From Sphingobacteriaceae bacterium (lineage in GTDB: Bacteria > Bacteroidota > Bacteroidia > Sphingobacteriales > Sphingobacteriaceae): a stretch of 51,838 nt of DNA. Under the pieces are notes generated by a model that saw only the letters and a list, made by a program, of their open reading frames with translations, was not told the DNA's origin and searched no databases. This document shows, one piece after another, positions 10,084-19,714 of the stretch. Both the position numbers and the translations under genes were made by a program. The stretch covers positions 1 to 51,838 of the forward strand of contig CANHCS010000005.1 of assembly GCA_947459195.1 (NCBI GenBank). Direction: 5' to 3'. Position 1 is the first letter of the stretch. The number at the start of each line of letters is the position of its first letter.

Positions 10084-10163
10084 GTCATTTCAACGAGTGA
10101 TAGCGAGGAGAAATCTCTAATGATAAACAGATTTCTCTTCCGATAAATCGGAATCGAAATGAT
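10084..10163. repeat. Palindromic intergenic repeat element (REP/MITE-like)
   Basis: Nested inverted repeats GTCATTTC(10084-10091)/GAAATGAT(10156-10163), GAGAAATCT(10108-10116)/AGATTTCTC(10129-10137), CCGAT-AA-ATCGG(10140-10151). Confidence 0.65.
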
Positions 10164-10177
10164 GGATTCTTGAAAAA

Positions 10178-10921
10178 CTATAACATCCCTCCGCAAACAG
10201 AGATCACTTGTCCGTTTACATAGGCACTCATGTCAGAAGCGAGGAATACACAAACGTTTGCTACATCTTCAGTTTCACCGGCACGTTTCAATGGAATAGC
10301 CTGCGCCCATCCTTCCACTACTTTTGGATCCAATACATCGGTCATCTCCGTACGGATAAAGCCTGGAGCCACCACATTGGTACGAATATTTCTCGAACCC
10401 AATTCTTTGGCAATAGATTTAGAAAATCCGATGATACCCGCTTTAGAAGCAGCATAGTTTGACTGTCCGGCATTACCTTGCACCCCCACTACCGAACTCA
10501 TGTTAATGAACACCCCGTAACGATTTTTCATCATGATCTTAGAGGCGGCTTTCGTAACATTAAATATCGACTTCAGGTTCACATCCAAAACTTCATCCCA
10601 ATTTTCTTCAGTCATTCTCATTAATAAACCATCTTTGGTAATACCAGCATTATTCACCACAATATCGATGGTGCCAAAATCAGCCACTATGGCTTCGATC
10701 AGTTTTTCAGCCTCATCAAATTTTGAAGCATCTGAACGGTAACCTTTTACTTTAGAGTCGCCACTTTGTAATTCTTTTTCAAGCGCCTGACCTTTTTCAA
10801 CAGACGACAGATAGGTGAATGCCACGTGTGCACCTTGCTCCACAAATTTCTCGGCAATTTTACGTCCTATTCCTTTAGAGGCACCTGTAATCAGGGCTAC
10901 TTTTCCAGTTAATAATTTCAT
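10178..10921 (-). CDS. fabG: 3-oxoacyl-[acyl-carrier-protein] reductase
   Basis: ALITGASKGIGRKIA, NNAGITKDGLLMRM, SSVVGVQGNAGQSNYAASKAG, GFIRTEMTD. Confidence 0.95.
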   Translation of the reverse strand: MKLLTGKVALITGASKGIGRKIAEKFVEQGAHVAFTYLSSVEKGQALEKELQSGDSKVKGYRSDASKFDEAEKLIEAIVADFGTIDIVVNNAGITKDGLLMRMTEENWDEVLDVNLKSIFNVTKAASKIMMKNRYGVFINMSSVVGVQGNAGQSNYAASKAGIIGFSKSIAKELGSRNIRTNVVAPGFIRTEMTDVLDPKVVEGWAQAIPLKRAGETEDVANVCVFLASDMSAYVNGQVISVCGGML

Positions 10922-10956
10922 ATTGTTTTTAAAAACTAATTCCCGAAAATAAGATT

Positions 10957-11418
10957 TTATTTCTTTTGGGCAGGAATAAAGCTCATAGAAACGGAATTGA
11001 CGCAGTGACGGGTATTTTTGGGAGTGAAACCTTCACCTAAAAAAACATGGCCCAGATGGCCCCCACACTTGGCACAAACAATCTCGGTACGCATCCCATC
11101 CGGATCGGGAATTCTTTTGACAGCTCCCTTAATTTCATCATCAAAACTAGGCCATCCGCAATGCGAATCGAACTTATCATCAGATCGGTAAAGAGGCGCA
11201 TTGCAGCGTCTGCACACATAGGTACCGGTTGCCTTGTTGTTCAAGTATTTGCCGGTATAAGGCATCTCCGTTCCTTTACGAACAATAATTCGCTCTTCTT
11301 CGGGAGTCAGTTGGTTATATTCCATTTTCTTTACAGATTTTTTAGGATCTTGTTGTGCACAGGCAATCGGCTGAAAGCCAGCAACAATAAAAAGTATGAT
11401 TAGAATTTTTCTCACCAT
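10957..11418 (-). CDS. msrB: Peptide-methionine (R)-S-oxide reductase, exported
   Basis: Signal peptide, two CxxC zinc motifs, [24 protein letters not shown]. Confidence 0.95.
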   Translation of the reverse strand: MVRKILIILFIVAGFQPIACAQQDPKKSVKKMEYNQLTPEEERIIVRKGTEMPYTGKYLNNKATGTYVCRRCNAPLYRSDDKFDSHCGWPSFDDEIKGAVKRIPDPDGMRTEIVCAKCGGHLGHVFLGEGFTPKNTRHCVNSVSMSFIPAQKK

Positions 11419-11431
11419 ATAAATTTAAGAA

Positions 11432-11464
11432 AATAAAAAATCCCGTGCTGGTAGCACAGGATCT
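11432..11464 (-). terminator. Terminator after sucD (minus strand)
   Basis: Minus strand: ATCCTGTGCT-ACC-AGCACGGGATTTTTTATTTTC. Confidence 0.7.
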
Positions 11465-11486
11465 ATTCAGTAAAGGGAATGTAAAC

Positions 11487-12368
11487 TTATTTCCCCGCTT
11501 TTTTCAACTCTTCAGCCATAGCAGCACCAATTTCTGCAGGAGATTCTACTACCCGGATGCCGCATTCGCTCATGATCTTCATTTTGGCTGCAGCTGTATC
11601 ATCTGCTCCGCCTACAATCGCTCCCGCATGACCCATACGACGTCCCGGAGGCGCTGTTTGTCCGGCAATAAAACCAACCACTGGCTTGGTACCATTGGCT
11701 TTGATCCAACGGGCAGCTTCTGCTTCCATACCACCTCCAATCTCACCAATCATGATGATTCCGTCTGTTTCGGGGTCGTTCATCAATAATTCAACCGCTT
11801 CTTTTGTTGGAGTTCCGATGATCGGATCACCACCAATTCCAATGGCAGTAGTAATACCTAAACCGGCTTTTACTACCTGATCAACCGCTTCGTAAGTTAA
11901 AGTTCCCGATTTAGAAACCACACCCACTCTTCCTTTTTTGAAGATAAAGCCAGGCATGATACCAATTTTTGCTTCATCGGCAGTAATGATACCAGGGCAA
12001 TTCGGACCGATTAATCTACAATCACGGTCAGAAATATATTCTTTTACCTGAATCATATCCTTGGTTGGGATACCTTCTGTGATGCAAACAATCACTTTGA
12101 TTCCGGCTTCGGCTGCTTCCATAATCGCGTCGGCTGCGAAAGCAGGAGGAACGAAAATAATTGATACATCGGCACCGGTTTGGTCTACCGCTTCTTTCAC
12201 CGTATTGAATACCGGTTTATCTAAATGTTTTTGTCCGCCTTTACCAGGGGTTACTCCACCCACCACCTGAGTACCATAATCGATCATCTGTGTGGCATGA
12301 TAAGTTCCTTCGTTGCCGGTAAAGCCCTGAACAATTACTTTGGAGTTTTTATTAACTAATACGCTCAT
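11487..12368 (-). CDS. sucD: Succinyl-CoA ligase subunit alpha
   Basis: [59 protein letters not shown]. Confidence 0.97.
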   Translation of the reverse strand: MSVLVNKNSKVIVQGFTGNEGTYHATQMIDYGTQVVGGVTPGKGGQKHLDKPVFNTVKEAVDQTGADVSIIFVPPAFAADAIMEAAEAGIKVIVCITEGIPTKDMIQVKEYISDRDCRLIGPNCPGIITADEAKIGIMPGFIFKKGRVGVVSKSGTLTYEAVDQVVKAGLGITTAIGIGGDPIIGTPTKEAVELLMNDPETDGIIMIGEIGGGMEAEAARWIKANGTKPVVGFIAGQTAPPGRRMGHAGAIVGGADDTAAAKMKIMSECGIRVVESPAEIGAAMAEELKKAGK

Positions 12369-12385
12369 CTTGATTTATTGTAGCG

Positions 12386-12416
12386 CAAAACTAAGAGAAA
12401 GCCATTGTTAAACAAA
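12386..12416 (-). promoter_or_regulatory. Promoter for sucD: TTTG-N19-TAGTTTTG
   Basis: Minus strand TTTG (12416-12413), 19 nt, TAGTTTTG (12393-12386). Confidence 0.7.
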
Positions 12417-12454
12417 AAAAGAATTGCCAATTCGTCACAGATTTTTTTGGGGGA

Positions 12455-13576
12455 TTATTTTATGACATAAGCAATAGAAAATTTAACACTGTTTTTAAGT
12501 ACAAATCGGTTAGTAACCGGGATGAGATAAGCCATGTCGAAGCCGAAATTTTTGTATTTGTAGCCTGTACCAAGTGCAAAATGCTGGCGGTTCCCTTTGT
12601 CTTGATGCTCATAAAAAAAGCCGGTTCTGAGTGCAAAAGTGTCCTTGTACACATACTCCAATCCAGAACCAATACTGATTTCTTGCAACTCTTCCGAAAA
12701 ACCACCAGGCGCATCGGCAAATGAACTGAACAAGGAAGATACTACACTACGGTTGGGATCTTTACCATCAATGATCTGACCGTTTCCGTCGTAAACAGGA
12801 GGCGTAGGTACCAATAATTTATTCAAATCGGTATGAAATGTGAGCTTTTGGCTTTGCCCATCAATTAGGAAACTGTAGGAGGCGCCCAGTTTCAGATTAG
12901 TGGGAAGAAACTCCGTTTTGGATGCCGAGTAGCGTACTTTAGTTCCTATATTGGAAATGACTACACCAAAGGCCCATTTCGCCCCATAATAACTACTCAA
13001 CTGCTCTTTTTCAAAATAAGCAGAAACATCTACTGCAAAAGCATTGGAGGGCTCTACCACTGTGTTGTTGTTCGAAGCGCCATCATGAATATCGCTGTGC
13101 AAATAACGGGCAGTCAATCCCATAGAGAAACTCTCACTCAACTTCCTTGAATAGCTAAGATCAACTGTATACTCTTTAGGATAGAAATATTGGGTAAAAT
13201 TTCCATTGTCATCTGCCCCTTCAATTTTGCCGTAAGAAAGAAAATAGATAGAAAGACCCAAGGCCGATTTTTCGTTCAGTTTTCTTATACCAGCTAAATT
13301 GGCAAGACTCACATCTTTGGTAAGATAGGGCATCAAGGGCTCATAGGATAAGCCTATGATGGCTTTGTTTTGGTTAAAAGCTATTTTAGAGGGATTGGAA
13401 TAAAGCGCATATGCATCTGGCTGACTGGCTACCCCCACATCCCCCATACCTGTAGAACGAGCATCGGGCCGAGTCAGTAAAAAAGACATGGCGGTAGGTA
13501 TGCTCCTATCCTGAGCTTTTGCAGAAAGGGAGCAGATGAAAATTAAAATCAGGTATCCATGCTTTTTCACACTCAT
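12455..13576 (-). CDS. porV: Type IX secretion system outer-membrane protein PorV
   Basis: Signal peptide; FLLTRPDARSTGMGDVGVASQPDAYALYSNPSK and FSSFADAPGGFSEELQE...YVYKDTFALRTGFFYEHQDKGNRQHFALGTGYKY match PorV as I know it. Confidence 0.85.
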   Translation of the reverse strand: MSVKKHGYLILIFICSLSAKAQDRSIPTAMSFLLTRPDARSTGMGDVGVASQPDAYALYSNPSKIAFNQNKAIIGLSYEPLMPYLTKDVSLANLAGIRKLNEKSALGLSIYFLSYGKIEGADDNGNFTQYFYPKEYTVDLSYSRKLSESFSMGLTARYLHSDIHDGASNNNTVVEPSNAFAVDVSAYFEKEQLSSYYGAKWAFGVVISNIGTKVRYSASKTEFLPTNLKLGASYSFLIDGQSQKLTFHTDLNKLLVPTPPVYDGNGQIIDGKDPNRSVVSSLFSSFADAPGGFSEELQEISIGSGLEYVYKDTFALRTGFFYEHQDKGNRQHFALGTGYKYKNFGFDMAYLIPVTNRFVLKNSVKFSIAYVIK

Positions 13577-13588
13577 AACAAAGAAAAT

Positions 13589-14074
13589 TTATTCGATGAC
13601 GATTTTATGGGTGATGGCCTTGTCTCCCAACCAAAATGTTAAAAGGTATAAACCAGATGGCACTTGAACATCCAAAGTGAGTTCTTGAAATCCGTTTGTA
13701 TACCAGTTATTGGGCCACTTCTTAATAATCTGCCCAGCATTATTAATTAATACAAATTGTATCCATGCAGGGGCATCAAGCTGAAAAGCGACCTTTACCT
13801 GATCAACAACCGGATTGGGGTAAACCTTGATCTCCATTGGCAAACCCGGCTCAAACAGGTTCGCATCTGGCTGATGGAAGCCCTGGGTGAGCATGATTTC
13901 ACTGGTTTGAATGGTTTGGATCACCACTTCCCCGAGTGTACATGAAAAAAAATACTCCGAGTTGAGCGCAAACTCCGTAGCACCTGATCCAATGGTCGGC
14001 CGCTCTGTTATTATTTGAGCCTGTACCGCAAAGGCAGAAATACATATGATGGAAAGTAAAACAGGTTTTTTCAT
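13589..14074 (-). CDS. Small T9SS type A sorting-domain (CTD) protein
   Basis: Signal peptide; about 60-aa N-part ending LTQGFHQP; CTD VYPNPVVDQVKVAF...GLYLLTFWLGDKAITHKIVIE. Confidence 0.85.
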   Translation of the reverse strand: MKKPVLLSIICISAFAVQAQIITERPTIGSGATEFALNSEYFFSCTLGEVVIQTIQTSEIMLTQGFHQPDANLFEPGLPMEIKVYPNPVVDQVKVAFQLDAPAWIQFVLINNAGQIIKKWPNNWYTNGFQELTLDVQVPSGLYLLTFWLGDKAITHKIVIE

Positions 14075-14250
14075 TGATTAGAAGCTTTTAAGCACCAACA
14101 GCATAACGACATTTATCGTACCAATTATCGAGTTAAAACCCGGTGGAAGCAGGACATTTCCGATGAACAGCAGGATGAATACGATGAGCGGTCTGTTTTA
14201 AAGGACCAATGAAAGACTAAAAGATGTGGGAACAATTGATTTAAGGGAGA

Positions 14251-16074
14251 TCAATCTACTTTTGAATGTACAGATTTAGCAACACCAGCTGAGGAAAACT
14301 GCAAATCGTAGAGTTTCTTGTAATAATTATTTTGTTTCAGCAGTTCTTGATGTGTGCCTAATTCTTTCACTTCTCCCTGATCCAAAACCAAGATCTGATG
14401 GGCATGTTGAATAGTAGAGAGGCGGTGCGCAATAACGATGGAGGTCCGATCTTTCATCAGACGGAGGATGGCCTCCTGAATAAGTAATTCTGTCTCGGTA
14501 TCTACCGAGGAAGTAGCTTCATCCAAAACCAAAATAGAGGGCTGATGAACCAGGGCTCTGATAAAAGATACCAACTGAGCCTGCCCTGCAGAAAGCGTTG
14601 CGCCCCGTTCCATTACTTCATATTGGTAATTTCCAGGGAGTTTGTTGATAAAGGCATCTGCACCTACTTCTTTAGCAGCAGCCTTAATTTGCTCCAGGGT
14701 GATTTCAGGCTGATAGAGATCGATATTGTGAGCTACCGTATCTGAAAAAAGGAAAACATCTTGTAAAACGGTTGCCACCCTCGATCGTAAAAAATTCAAG
14801 TCGTATTCCCGGATATCTATACCATCCAGTTTAATACTACCCTTGTTAATTTCATAAAAGCGGTTCAATAAATTGATGATGGATGATTTGCCAGCTCCCG
14901 TAGCTCCCACTAAAGCCAGTGTCTGACCTGCTTTCACTTTAAATGAAATATCTTTCAATACCCAGTTCTCCTCCTGATAAGCGAACCAAACTCCTTCAAA
15001 TTCTATTTCTCCTTTGATGTGCGCTGGCTGATATGTTCCATTATTCGGAGTAATTTCATCGGTATCTAATACATGAAAAATACGATCGGCAGCCACCATA
15101 CCCATTTGCAAGGTGTTAAACTTATCGGCCAGCTCTCTGATCGGCCTAAAAAGCATATTAATGAACATCAGAAAAGCGATCACCAAACCAGGGCCTGCTT
15201 TTTCAATTTGAAAAAAGTTGAGAATATTGATGATTTCTGATTCATTTAAGATCATTTGAGCTCCATACCAAACCAAGAGTCCCATTGAGATGGCAGAAAT
15301 GATCTCTACCACCGGAAAAAAGATGGAATAAGACCAGTTGGAAGCAATATGGGCATCGCGGTGTTTGGCATTGATGGCTTTGAACTTCTTCATTTCTTGT
15401 TCTTCGCGAGCAAAAAACTGAATGACACTGATGCCGGTAATGTGTTCCTGCAAAAAGGTATTGAGTTGCGTTACTTGTCTTCTAACGTCCTGAAAAGCTT
15501 TTTTGATGGCTTCTTTAAATACATAGGTTGCCAACAAGAGCAATGGCATGGGCAATAAAACCACCAGCGTGAGTTTCCAGCTGTAGATGGTCATACAGGC
15601 AATAATGGTGACAATTTGTAAAACATCTCCAATAATGGAGATCAAACCCTCAGAAAAAATATCAGCGATGGTTTCCAAATCGGAAACGGTACGGGTAATC
15701 AATTGGCCGATAGGCGTCCGGTCGAAATATTTTAACCGCAAACTGGTGATGTGATTAAAAGTTGCGATACGTAAATCACGGATCACCGATTGCCCCAGTC
15801 CATTAGTGGCATAGGTGTGATAATATTGCACCACCGTTTGCAAGATCAGCAAACCCAACATCAACAAACTCATGTTGATCAGACCAGCCTGATCATTATT
15901 TACCACGAAACGATCGATGGTTTGCTCGATGAGTAAAGGCCTCAGGGGGGCCAAAATGGCCAAGCCAATGGTGAGAAAAACCGCCAATAAAAAAACAGAT
16001 TGGTAGGGCTTTACATACGCAAAAACACGCGAAAGCAAGCGAAAATCAAAGGCTTTACCACTTACTTCGGCCAT
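14251..16074 (-). CDS. ABC transporter ATP-binding/permease protein (exporter type)
   Basis: N-terminal TMD, Walker A GATGAGKSS, LSAGQAQLVSFIRAL signature, ILVLDEATSSVD. Confidence 0.95.
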   Translation of the reverse strand: MAEVSGKAFDFRLLSRVFAYVKPYQSVFLLAVFLTIGLAILAPLRPLLIEQTIDRFVVNNDQAGLINMSLLMLGLLILQTVVQYYHTYATNGLGQSVIRDLRIATFNHITSLRLKYFDRTPIGQLITRTVSDLETIADIFSEGLISIIGDVLQIVTIIACMTIYSWKLTLVVLLPMPLLLLATYVFKEAIKKAFQDVRRQVTQLNTFLQEHITGISVIQFFAREEQEMKKFKAINAKHRDAHIASNWSYSIFFPVVEIISAISMGLLVWYGAQMILNESEIINILNFFQIEKAGPGLVIAFLMFINMLFRPIRELADKFNTLQMGMVAADRIFHVLDTDEITPNNGTYQPAHIKGEIEFEGVWFAYQEENWVLKDISFKVKAGQTLALVGATGAGKSSIINLLNRFYEINKGSIKLDGIDIREYDLNFLRSRVATVLQDVFLFSDTVAHNIDLYQPEITLEQIKAAAKEVGADAFINKLPGNYQYEVMERGATLSAGQAQLVSFIRALVHQPSILVLDEATSSVDTETELLIQEAILRLMKDRTSIVIAHRLSTIQHAHQILVLDQGEVKELGTHQELLKQNNYYKKLYDLQFSSAGVAKSVHSKVD

Positions 16075-16075
16075 C

Positions 16076-16813
16076 TTATAAGTATGGATATTTTACTTGA
16101 GTAAGATAAAGCCCGCAAGCTGGGACCGAGGCTCCCGCATTGGAACGGTTTTTACTATCTATGATTTGATGGATTGACTCAGGTGGCATGTTACCCTGCC
16201 CAATCTCCACCAAGGTGCCTACAATGGCCCGTACCATGTTCCTCAAAAACCGGTCGGCGGCAATATGAAAAACCAAACCGAAATCACTTTTTTCCCAATA
16301 AGCTTCCTTAATCTGGCAATTATTGGTAAATGTTTGAGTGTTGGACTTGCTAAAACAAGAGAAATCGGTATAATTCTTCAATTGCGCTGCAGCTTCATTC
16401 ATCAAATTTAGATCGGGGATTTCTTTCAAAAACCAGGAGAAATCTTGTCTAAAGGGATTTTTTTCAAAATGAATATGGTATTCGTAGGCACGCAATTGGG
16501 CATCGAAACGGGCATGGGCATCGGCAGCAACAGGAATGAACCTTTTAACGGCAATATCAAAAGGCAGCAAACCATTCAGGCTGTAAAGGTGCCGCTCGTT
16601 GAGCTCTATTTCGGTATCTAAATGAGCGAAATGCTGAGTGGCATGAACGCCGGTATCGGTACGGCCGCAACCGATAGTCTCTACCGGATGGCGAAGGAGC
16701 GTTTCCAAAGCCTCATTCAATAATTGCTGAACGGTGATCGCATTGTCTTGTATCTGCCAGCCATGATATGCCTTTCCCAGATATGCCAGCTCGATGAAAT
16801 AACGTTGCGCCAT
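16076..16813 (-). CDS. truA: tRNA pseudouridine synthase A
   Basis: YLGKAYHGWQ, GCGRTDTGVHATQHFAH, FLRNMVRAIVGTLVEIGQG; start at 16813 because upstream ATG 16834 lies in the promoter. Confidence 0.95.
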   Translation of the reverse strand: MAQRYFIELAYLGKAYHGWQIQDNAITVQQLLNEALETLLRHPVETIGCGRTDTGVHATQHFAHLDTEIELNERHLYSLNGLLPFDIAVKRFIPVAADAHARFDAQLRAYEYHIHFEKNPFRQDFSWFLKEIPDLNLMNEAAAQLKNYTDFSCFSKSNTQTFTNNCQIKEAYWEKSDFGLVFHIAADRFLRNMVRAIVGTLVEIGQGNMPPESIHQIIDSKNRSNAGASVPACGLYLTQVKYPYL

Positions 16814-16820
16814 GATAGCG

Positions 16821-16851
16821 CAAAGGTACAGCAAGATGCGCTAACGACAAA
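16821..16851 (-). promoter_or_regulatory. truA promoter TTTG-N19-TACCTTTG, 7 nt upstream of the start codon
   Basis: Minus strand TTTG (16851-16848), 19 nt, TACCTTTG (16828-16821); ATG at 16813. Confidence 0.75.
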
Positions 16852-16853
16852 GG

Positions 16854-16882
16854 TTGAAATACTCATCAAAACCTTATCTTTG
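16854..16882 (+). promoter_or_regulatory. Promoter for the DUF4293 gene: TTG-N18-TATCTTTG
   Basis: TTG 16854-16856, 18 nt, TATCTTTG 16875-16882. Confidence 0.6.
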
Positions 16883-16901
16883 TATAAAATGAAAAATTAA
16901 C

Positions 16902-17369
16902 ATGATTCAACGCATACAGTCCATTTGGCTATTTTTTGCCAGTGCTTCCTTATTCGCACTGCACCTTTTCCCAAGCATGCAGTGGATCAGTATAAACGGA
17001 GCAGCTCAATCAGCCAAAATAAGCGGAGTTTATGAAACCATGAACGGGAGCTGGGTACAAACTACTCCATTCACCCTATTATCGATCGTGGGCGTTTTAC
17101 TAGCTATTATTCCATTTGTCATCATTTTTCTTTTTCAAAATCGTGCTTTGCAAATTAAGCTTTGCTACGCTGCCATTGCTTTGATTTTAGGATTTAGCTT
17201 TTGGCTGGCCAAAACCATTCAAAAAGCTGCAGCGATGCAAACCTTTAATACCGACAATTATGGCATTGGCGCCATTCTTCCTTCGGTGGCTATTTTGTTT
17301 CTCATTTTAGCGATTAGAAGCATCAAGAAAGATGAAAAACTGATCCAATCGGCCGACCGATTACGATAA
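16902..17369 (+). CDS. DUF4293 family membrane protein
   Basis: MIQRIQSIWLFFAS start and four-TM pattern typical of DUF4293. Confidence 0.8.
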   Translation: MIQRIQSIWLFFASASLFALHLFPSMQWISINGAAQSAKISGVYETMNGSWVQTTPFTLLSIVGVLLAIIPFVIIFLFQNRALQIKLCYAAIALILGFSFWLAKTIQKAAAMQTFNTDNYGIGAILPSVAILFLILAIRSIKKDEKLIQSADRLR

Positions 17370-17372
17370 AAG

Positions 17373-17432
17373 TTTAAGTATCCATTAATTATCCCTACCT
17401 TTGCGGCAATTCCGGTAATAATGCCGGTATTT
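17373..17432 (+). promoter_or_regulatory. Helicase promoter (TTTA-N19-TACCTTTG) and leader hairpin CCGGTAATAATGCCGG
   Basis: -7 box 17396-17403; CCGG...CCGG hairpin followed by TATTTT before the ATG at 17444. Confidence 0.45.
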
Positions 17433-17443
17433 TAAAAATTATC

Positions 17444-19258
17444 ATGAACCCATTTTTGAACTTGGGTATCCGTCATGATATTGTTAATGCCATCACTGAA
17501 CTAGGGTTCGAAAACCCTACACCAATCCAGGAACAAGCCATCCCGGTATTACTTTCAGGCAGCAACGATTTTGTCGGATTAGCTCAAACCGGAACAGGCA
17601 AGACCGCCGCTTTTGGTCTCCCTTTATTAGAATTATTAGACTTTACAAAAAATTACCCACAGGCATTAATTTTATGCCCCACCCGCGAATTGTGTTTGCA
17701 AATCACCAACGATTTGAAAAACTATTCGAAAAACATCGACAACGCACACATTGTGGCCGTTTACGGTGGTGCCAGTATTTCTGATCAATTACGTCAAATT
17801 AAAAAAGGCGTACAAATTGTTGTGGCCACTCCAGGCCGTATGCTGGATATCATTAACCGTAAGGCAATCAATTTCTCACAAGTGAGTTACGTGGTTTTAG
17901 ATGAGGCCGATGAAATGCTCAATATGGGCTTTCAAGAAGATATCGACCAGATTTTATCCACCACACCAGAAGAAAAAAAGACCTGGTTATTTTCGGCTAC
18001 TATGCCTGCCGAAGTTAGACGCATTGCCAAAAAATACATGGAAAACCCATTTGAGTTGACCATGGGAACTAAAAATACCGGTAATGCCAATATCGAACAC
18101 GAATATTATGTGGTGAAAGCCCGCGATAAATACGCAGCCTTCAAACGCATCGTAGATTTCAATCCTGAAATTTTTGGTATTGTTTTCTGCCGCACCAAAA
18201 TAGAAACACAAGAAATTGCGGAAGCTTTGGTAAAAGATGGTTACAATGCAGATTCACTGCATGGTGACCTTTCGCAACAGCAGCGTGATCGTGTGATGAA
18301 ACGCTACCGCGAAAAAAACCTGCAATTATTAATTGCAACCGATGTGGCTGCTAGAGGCATTGATGTGAACAATGTTACTCACGTTATTAACTATTCCTTG
18401 CCAGATGAGATCGAAAACTACACCCACCGAAGCGGCCGTACTGCCAGGGCAGGAAAAACCGGGGTTTCCATCGCCATCATCAATGCCAAAGAATTGGGCA
18501 AAATCCGTCAGATTGAACGAGTAATTGGTAAATCCTTTACCAAAGCCGAAATTCCAACCGGTTTTGATGTTTGCGAAAAACAACTATTCGGATTGATTCA
18601 TAAAGTACATAATGTTGCTGTGAACGAAGAGCAGATCGAACAGTACCTGCCTCGTATCATGGATGAATTTAAAGATCTGGACAAAGAAGAAATTATCAAA
18701 CGTTTTGCCTCATTAGAGTTCAACAGGTTTCTGGAATATTATCGTAATGCACCAGACCTGAACGCCAATACCGATTATGAAGATCGGGGACGTGAGCGTG
18801 GGGAGCGTGGAGAACGTTTTGGACGCACCGGCTACAAGAGCGATTATACCAGATTGTTCATCAATTTGGGCTCGGTAGATGATTTTACCCGTGGCGATAT
18901 GCTGGGCTTTATTTGCAACCAGTCTAAAATAAGTGGAAAAAGCATTGGAAAGATCGACTTGAAAGGTGTTTACACATTTTTTGAAGTAGAAAATGAAGTA
19001 GTTGACAAAGTACAACAAGGCTTCAAGAGTGTAGATTTCCAAGGCCGTAATGTACGCATTGAATTAGCGGGCGATCGTGATGGTGGCGGCGGAAGCAGCC
19101 GTGGCCGAAGCGGTGGCGGCGGATTTGGTGGTGGCAAACGCCGCGATCAAGCTGGTGGCGGACGTCGTGAGGGAGGTAATCGTAGTGGTGGTGGAGGTTT
19201 CCGTGACTTCTCCGGAAAACGCCGCGAAGATCGTTCTGAAAAAAGAAAACGTTATTAA
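17444..19258 (+). CDS. DEAD-box RNA helicase (DeaD/CsdA-like) with DbpA-type RNA-binding domain and Gly/Arg-rich tail
   Basis: AQTGTGKTAAF, PTRELCLQ, VLDEADEMLNMGF, SATMP, HRSGRTARAGKTG, C-terminal RGG-like tail. Confidence 0.95.
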   Translation: MNPFLNLGIRHDIVNAITELGFENPTPIQEQAIPVLLSGSNDFVGLAQTGTGKTAAFGLPLLELLDFTKNYPQALILCPTRELCLQITNDLKNYSKNIDNAHIVAVYGGASISDQLRQIKKGVQIVVATPGRMLDIINRKAINFSQVSYVVLDEADEMLNMGFQEDIDQILSTTPEEKKTWLFSATMPAEVRRIAKKYMENPFELTMGTKNTGNANIEHEYYVVKARDKYAAFKRIVDFNPEIFGIVFCRTKIETQEIAEALVKDGYNADSLHGDLSQQQRDRVMKRYREKNLQLLIATDVAARGIDVNNVTHVINYSLPDEIENYTHRSGRTARAGKTGVSIAIINAKELGKIRQIERVIGKSFTKAEIPTGFDVCEKQLFGLIHKVHNVAVNEEQIEQYLPRIMDEFKDLDKEEIIKRFASLEFNRFLEYYRNAPDLNANTDYEDRGRERGERGERFGRTGYKSDYTRLFINLGSVDDFTRGDMLGFICNQSKISGKSIGKIDLKGVYTFFEVENEVVDKVQQGFKSVDFQGRNVRIELAGDRDGGGGSSRGRSGGGGFGGGKRRDQAGGGRREGGNRSGGGGFRDFSGKRREDRSEKRKRY

Positions 19259-19261
19259 TAC

Positions 19262-19292
19262 AAGAAGGGCTCCAATGGAGCCCTTCTTTTTT
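19262..19292 (+). terminator. Bidirectional terminator
   Basis: AAGAAGGGCTCCAATGGAGCCCTTCTTTTTT. Confidence 0.85.
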
Positions 19293-19298
19293 GGAAGC

Positions 19299-19685
19299 TT
19301 ACTTGGTGGCCGGTCTTTTCATGAAAACCTTATTACCATCCTTATTGATGTAATAACGACGATCGTGCTCGTCTACATAAACGGTCTCCCCTTTCGGTCC
19401 CTTTACATTTTTCAGCGAGCAGTCTTTGACTGCTGCTACCGCTTTCGCCCCCGTTTCTTTGGTTTTTCGGCTAATGGCAGCGGTGGTGCTGTCTACTTTT
19501 CTTTTCCAAGCGCTGGTATCCCTTTTCAACGTTCTGCGAATGGTATCCTGATGGTACTTCGGACGAATGGTATCTGTACTAGTGATTTTGGTCTCTTTCG
19601 AGGTACTGGTACTGGTTTGCGCCCACGATAATTGTACAAAAGCCATTAAACAGGCAATGGTAGTACAAAAAAATATTTTTTTCAT
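19299..19685 (-). CDS. Small exported protein of unknown function, basic C-terminal motif
   Basis: Signal peptide MKKIFFCTTIACLMAFVQLSWAQ; C-terminal GPKGETVYVDEHDRRYYINKDGNKVFMK. Confidence 0.7.
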   Translation of the reverse strand: MKKIFFCTTIACLMAFVQLSWAQTSTSTSKETKITSTDTIRPKYHQDTIRRTLKRDTSAWKRKVDSTTAAISRKTKETGAKAVAAVKDCSLKNVKGPKGETVYVDEHDRRYYINKDGNKVFMKRPATK

Positions 19686-19714
19686 AAGCTGATGATTTTT
19701 AAAATAAAATGAAA

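Noticed and set aside
11047-11403. 118-aa plus-strand ORF over msrB
   Set aside because: Antisense of msrB, whose zinc and catalytic Cys motifs are intact.
14075-14250. Intergenic region between the ABC transporter and the CTD protein, considered as an ncRNA or gene remnant
   Set aside because: No convincing terminator, hairpin or conserved peptide in any frame.
19077-19631. 184-aa plus-strand ORF overlapping the helicase C-terminus and the antisense of 19299-19685
   Set aside because: The first part is an out-of-frame reading of the Gly/Arg-rich repeat (Val/Ala low complexity); the rest is antisense of a signal-peptide protein.
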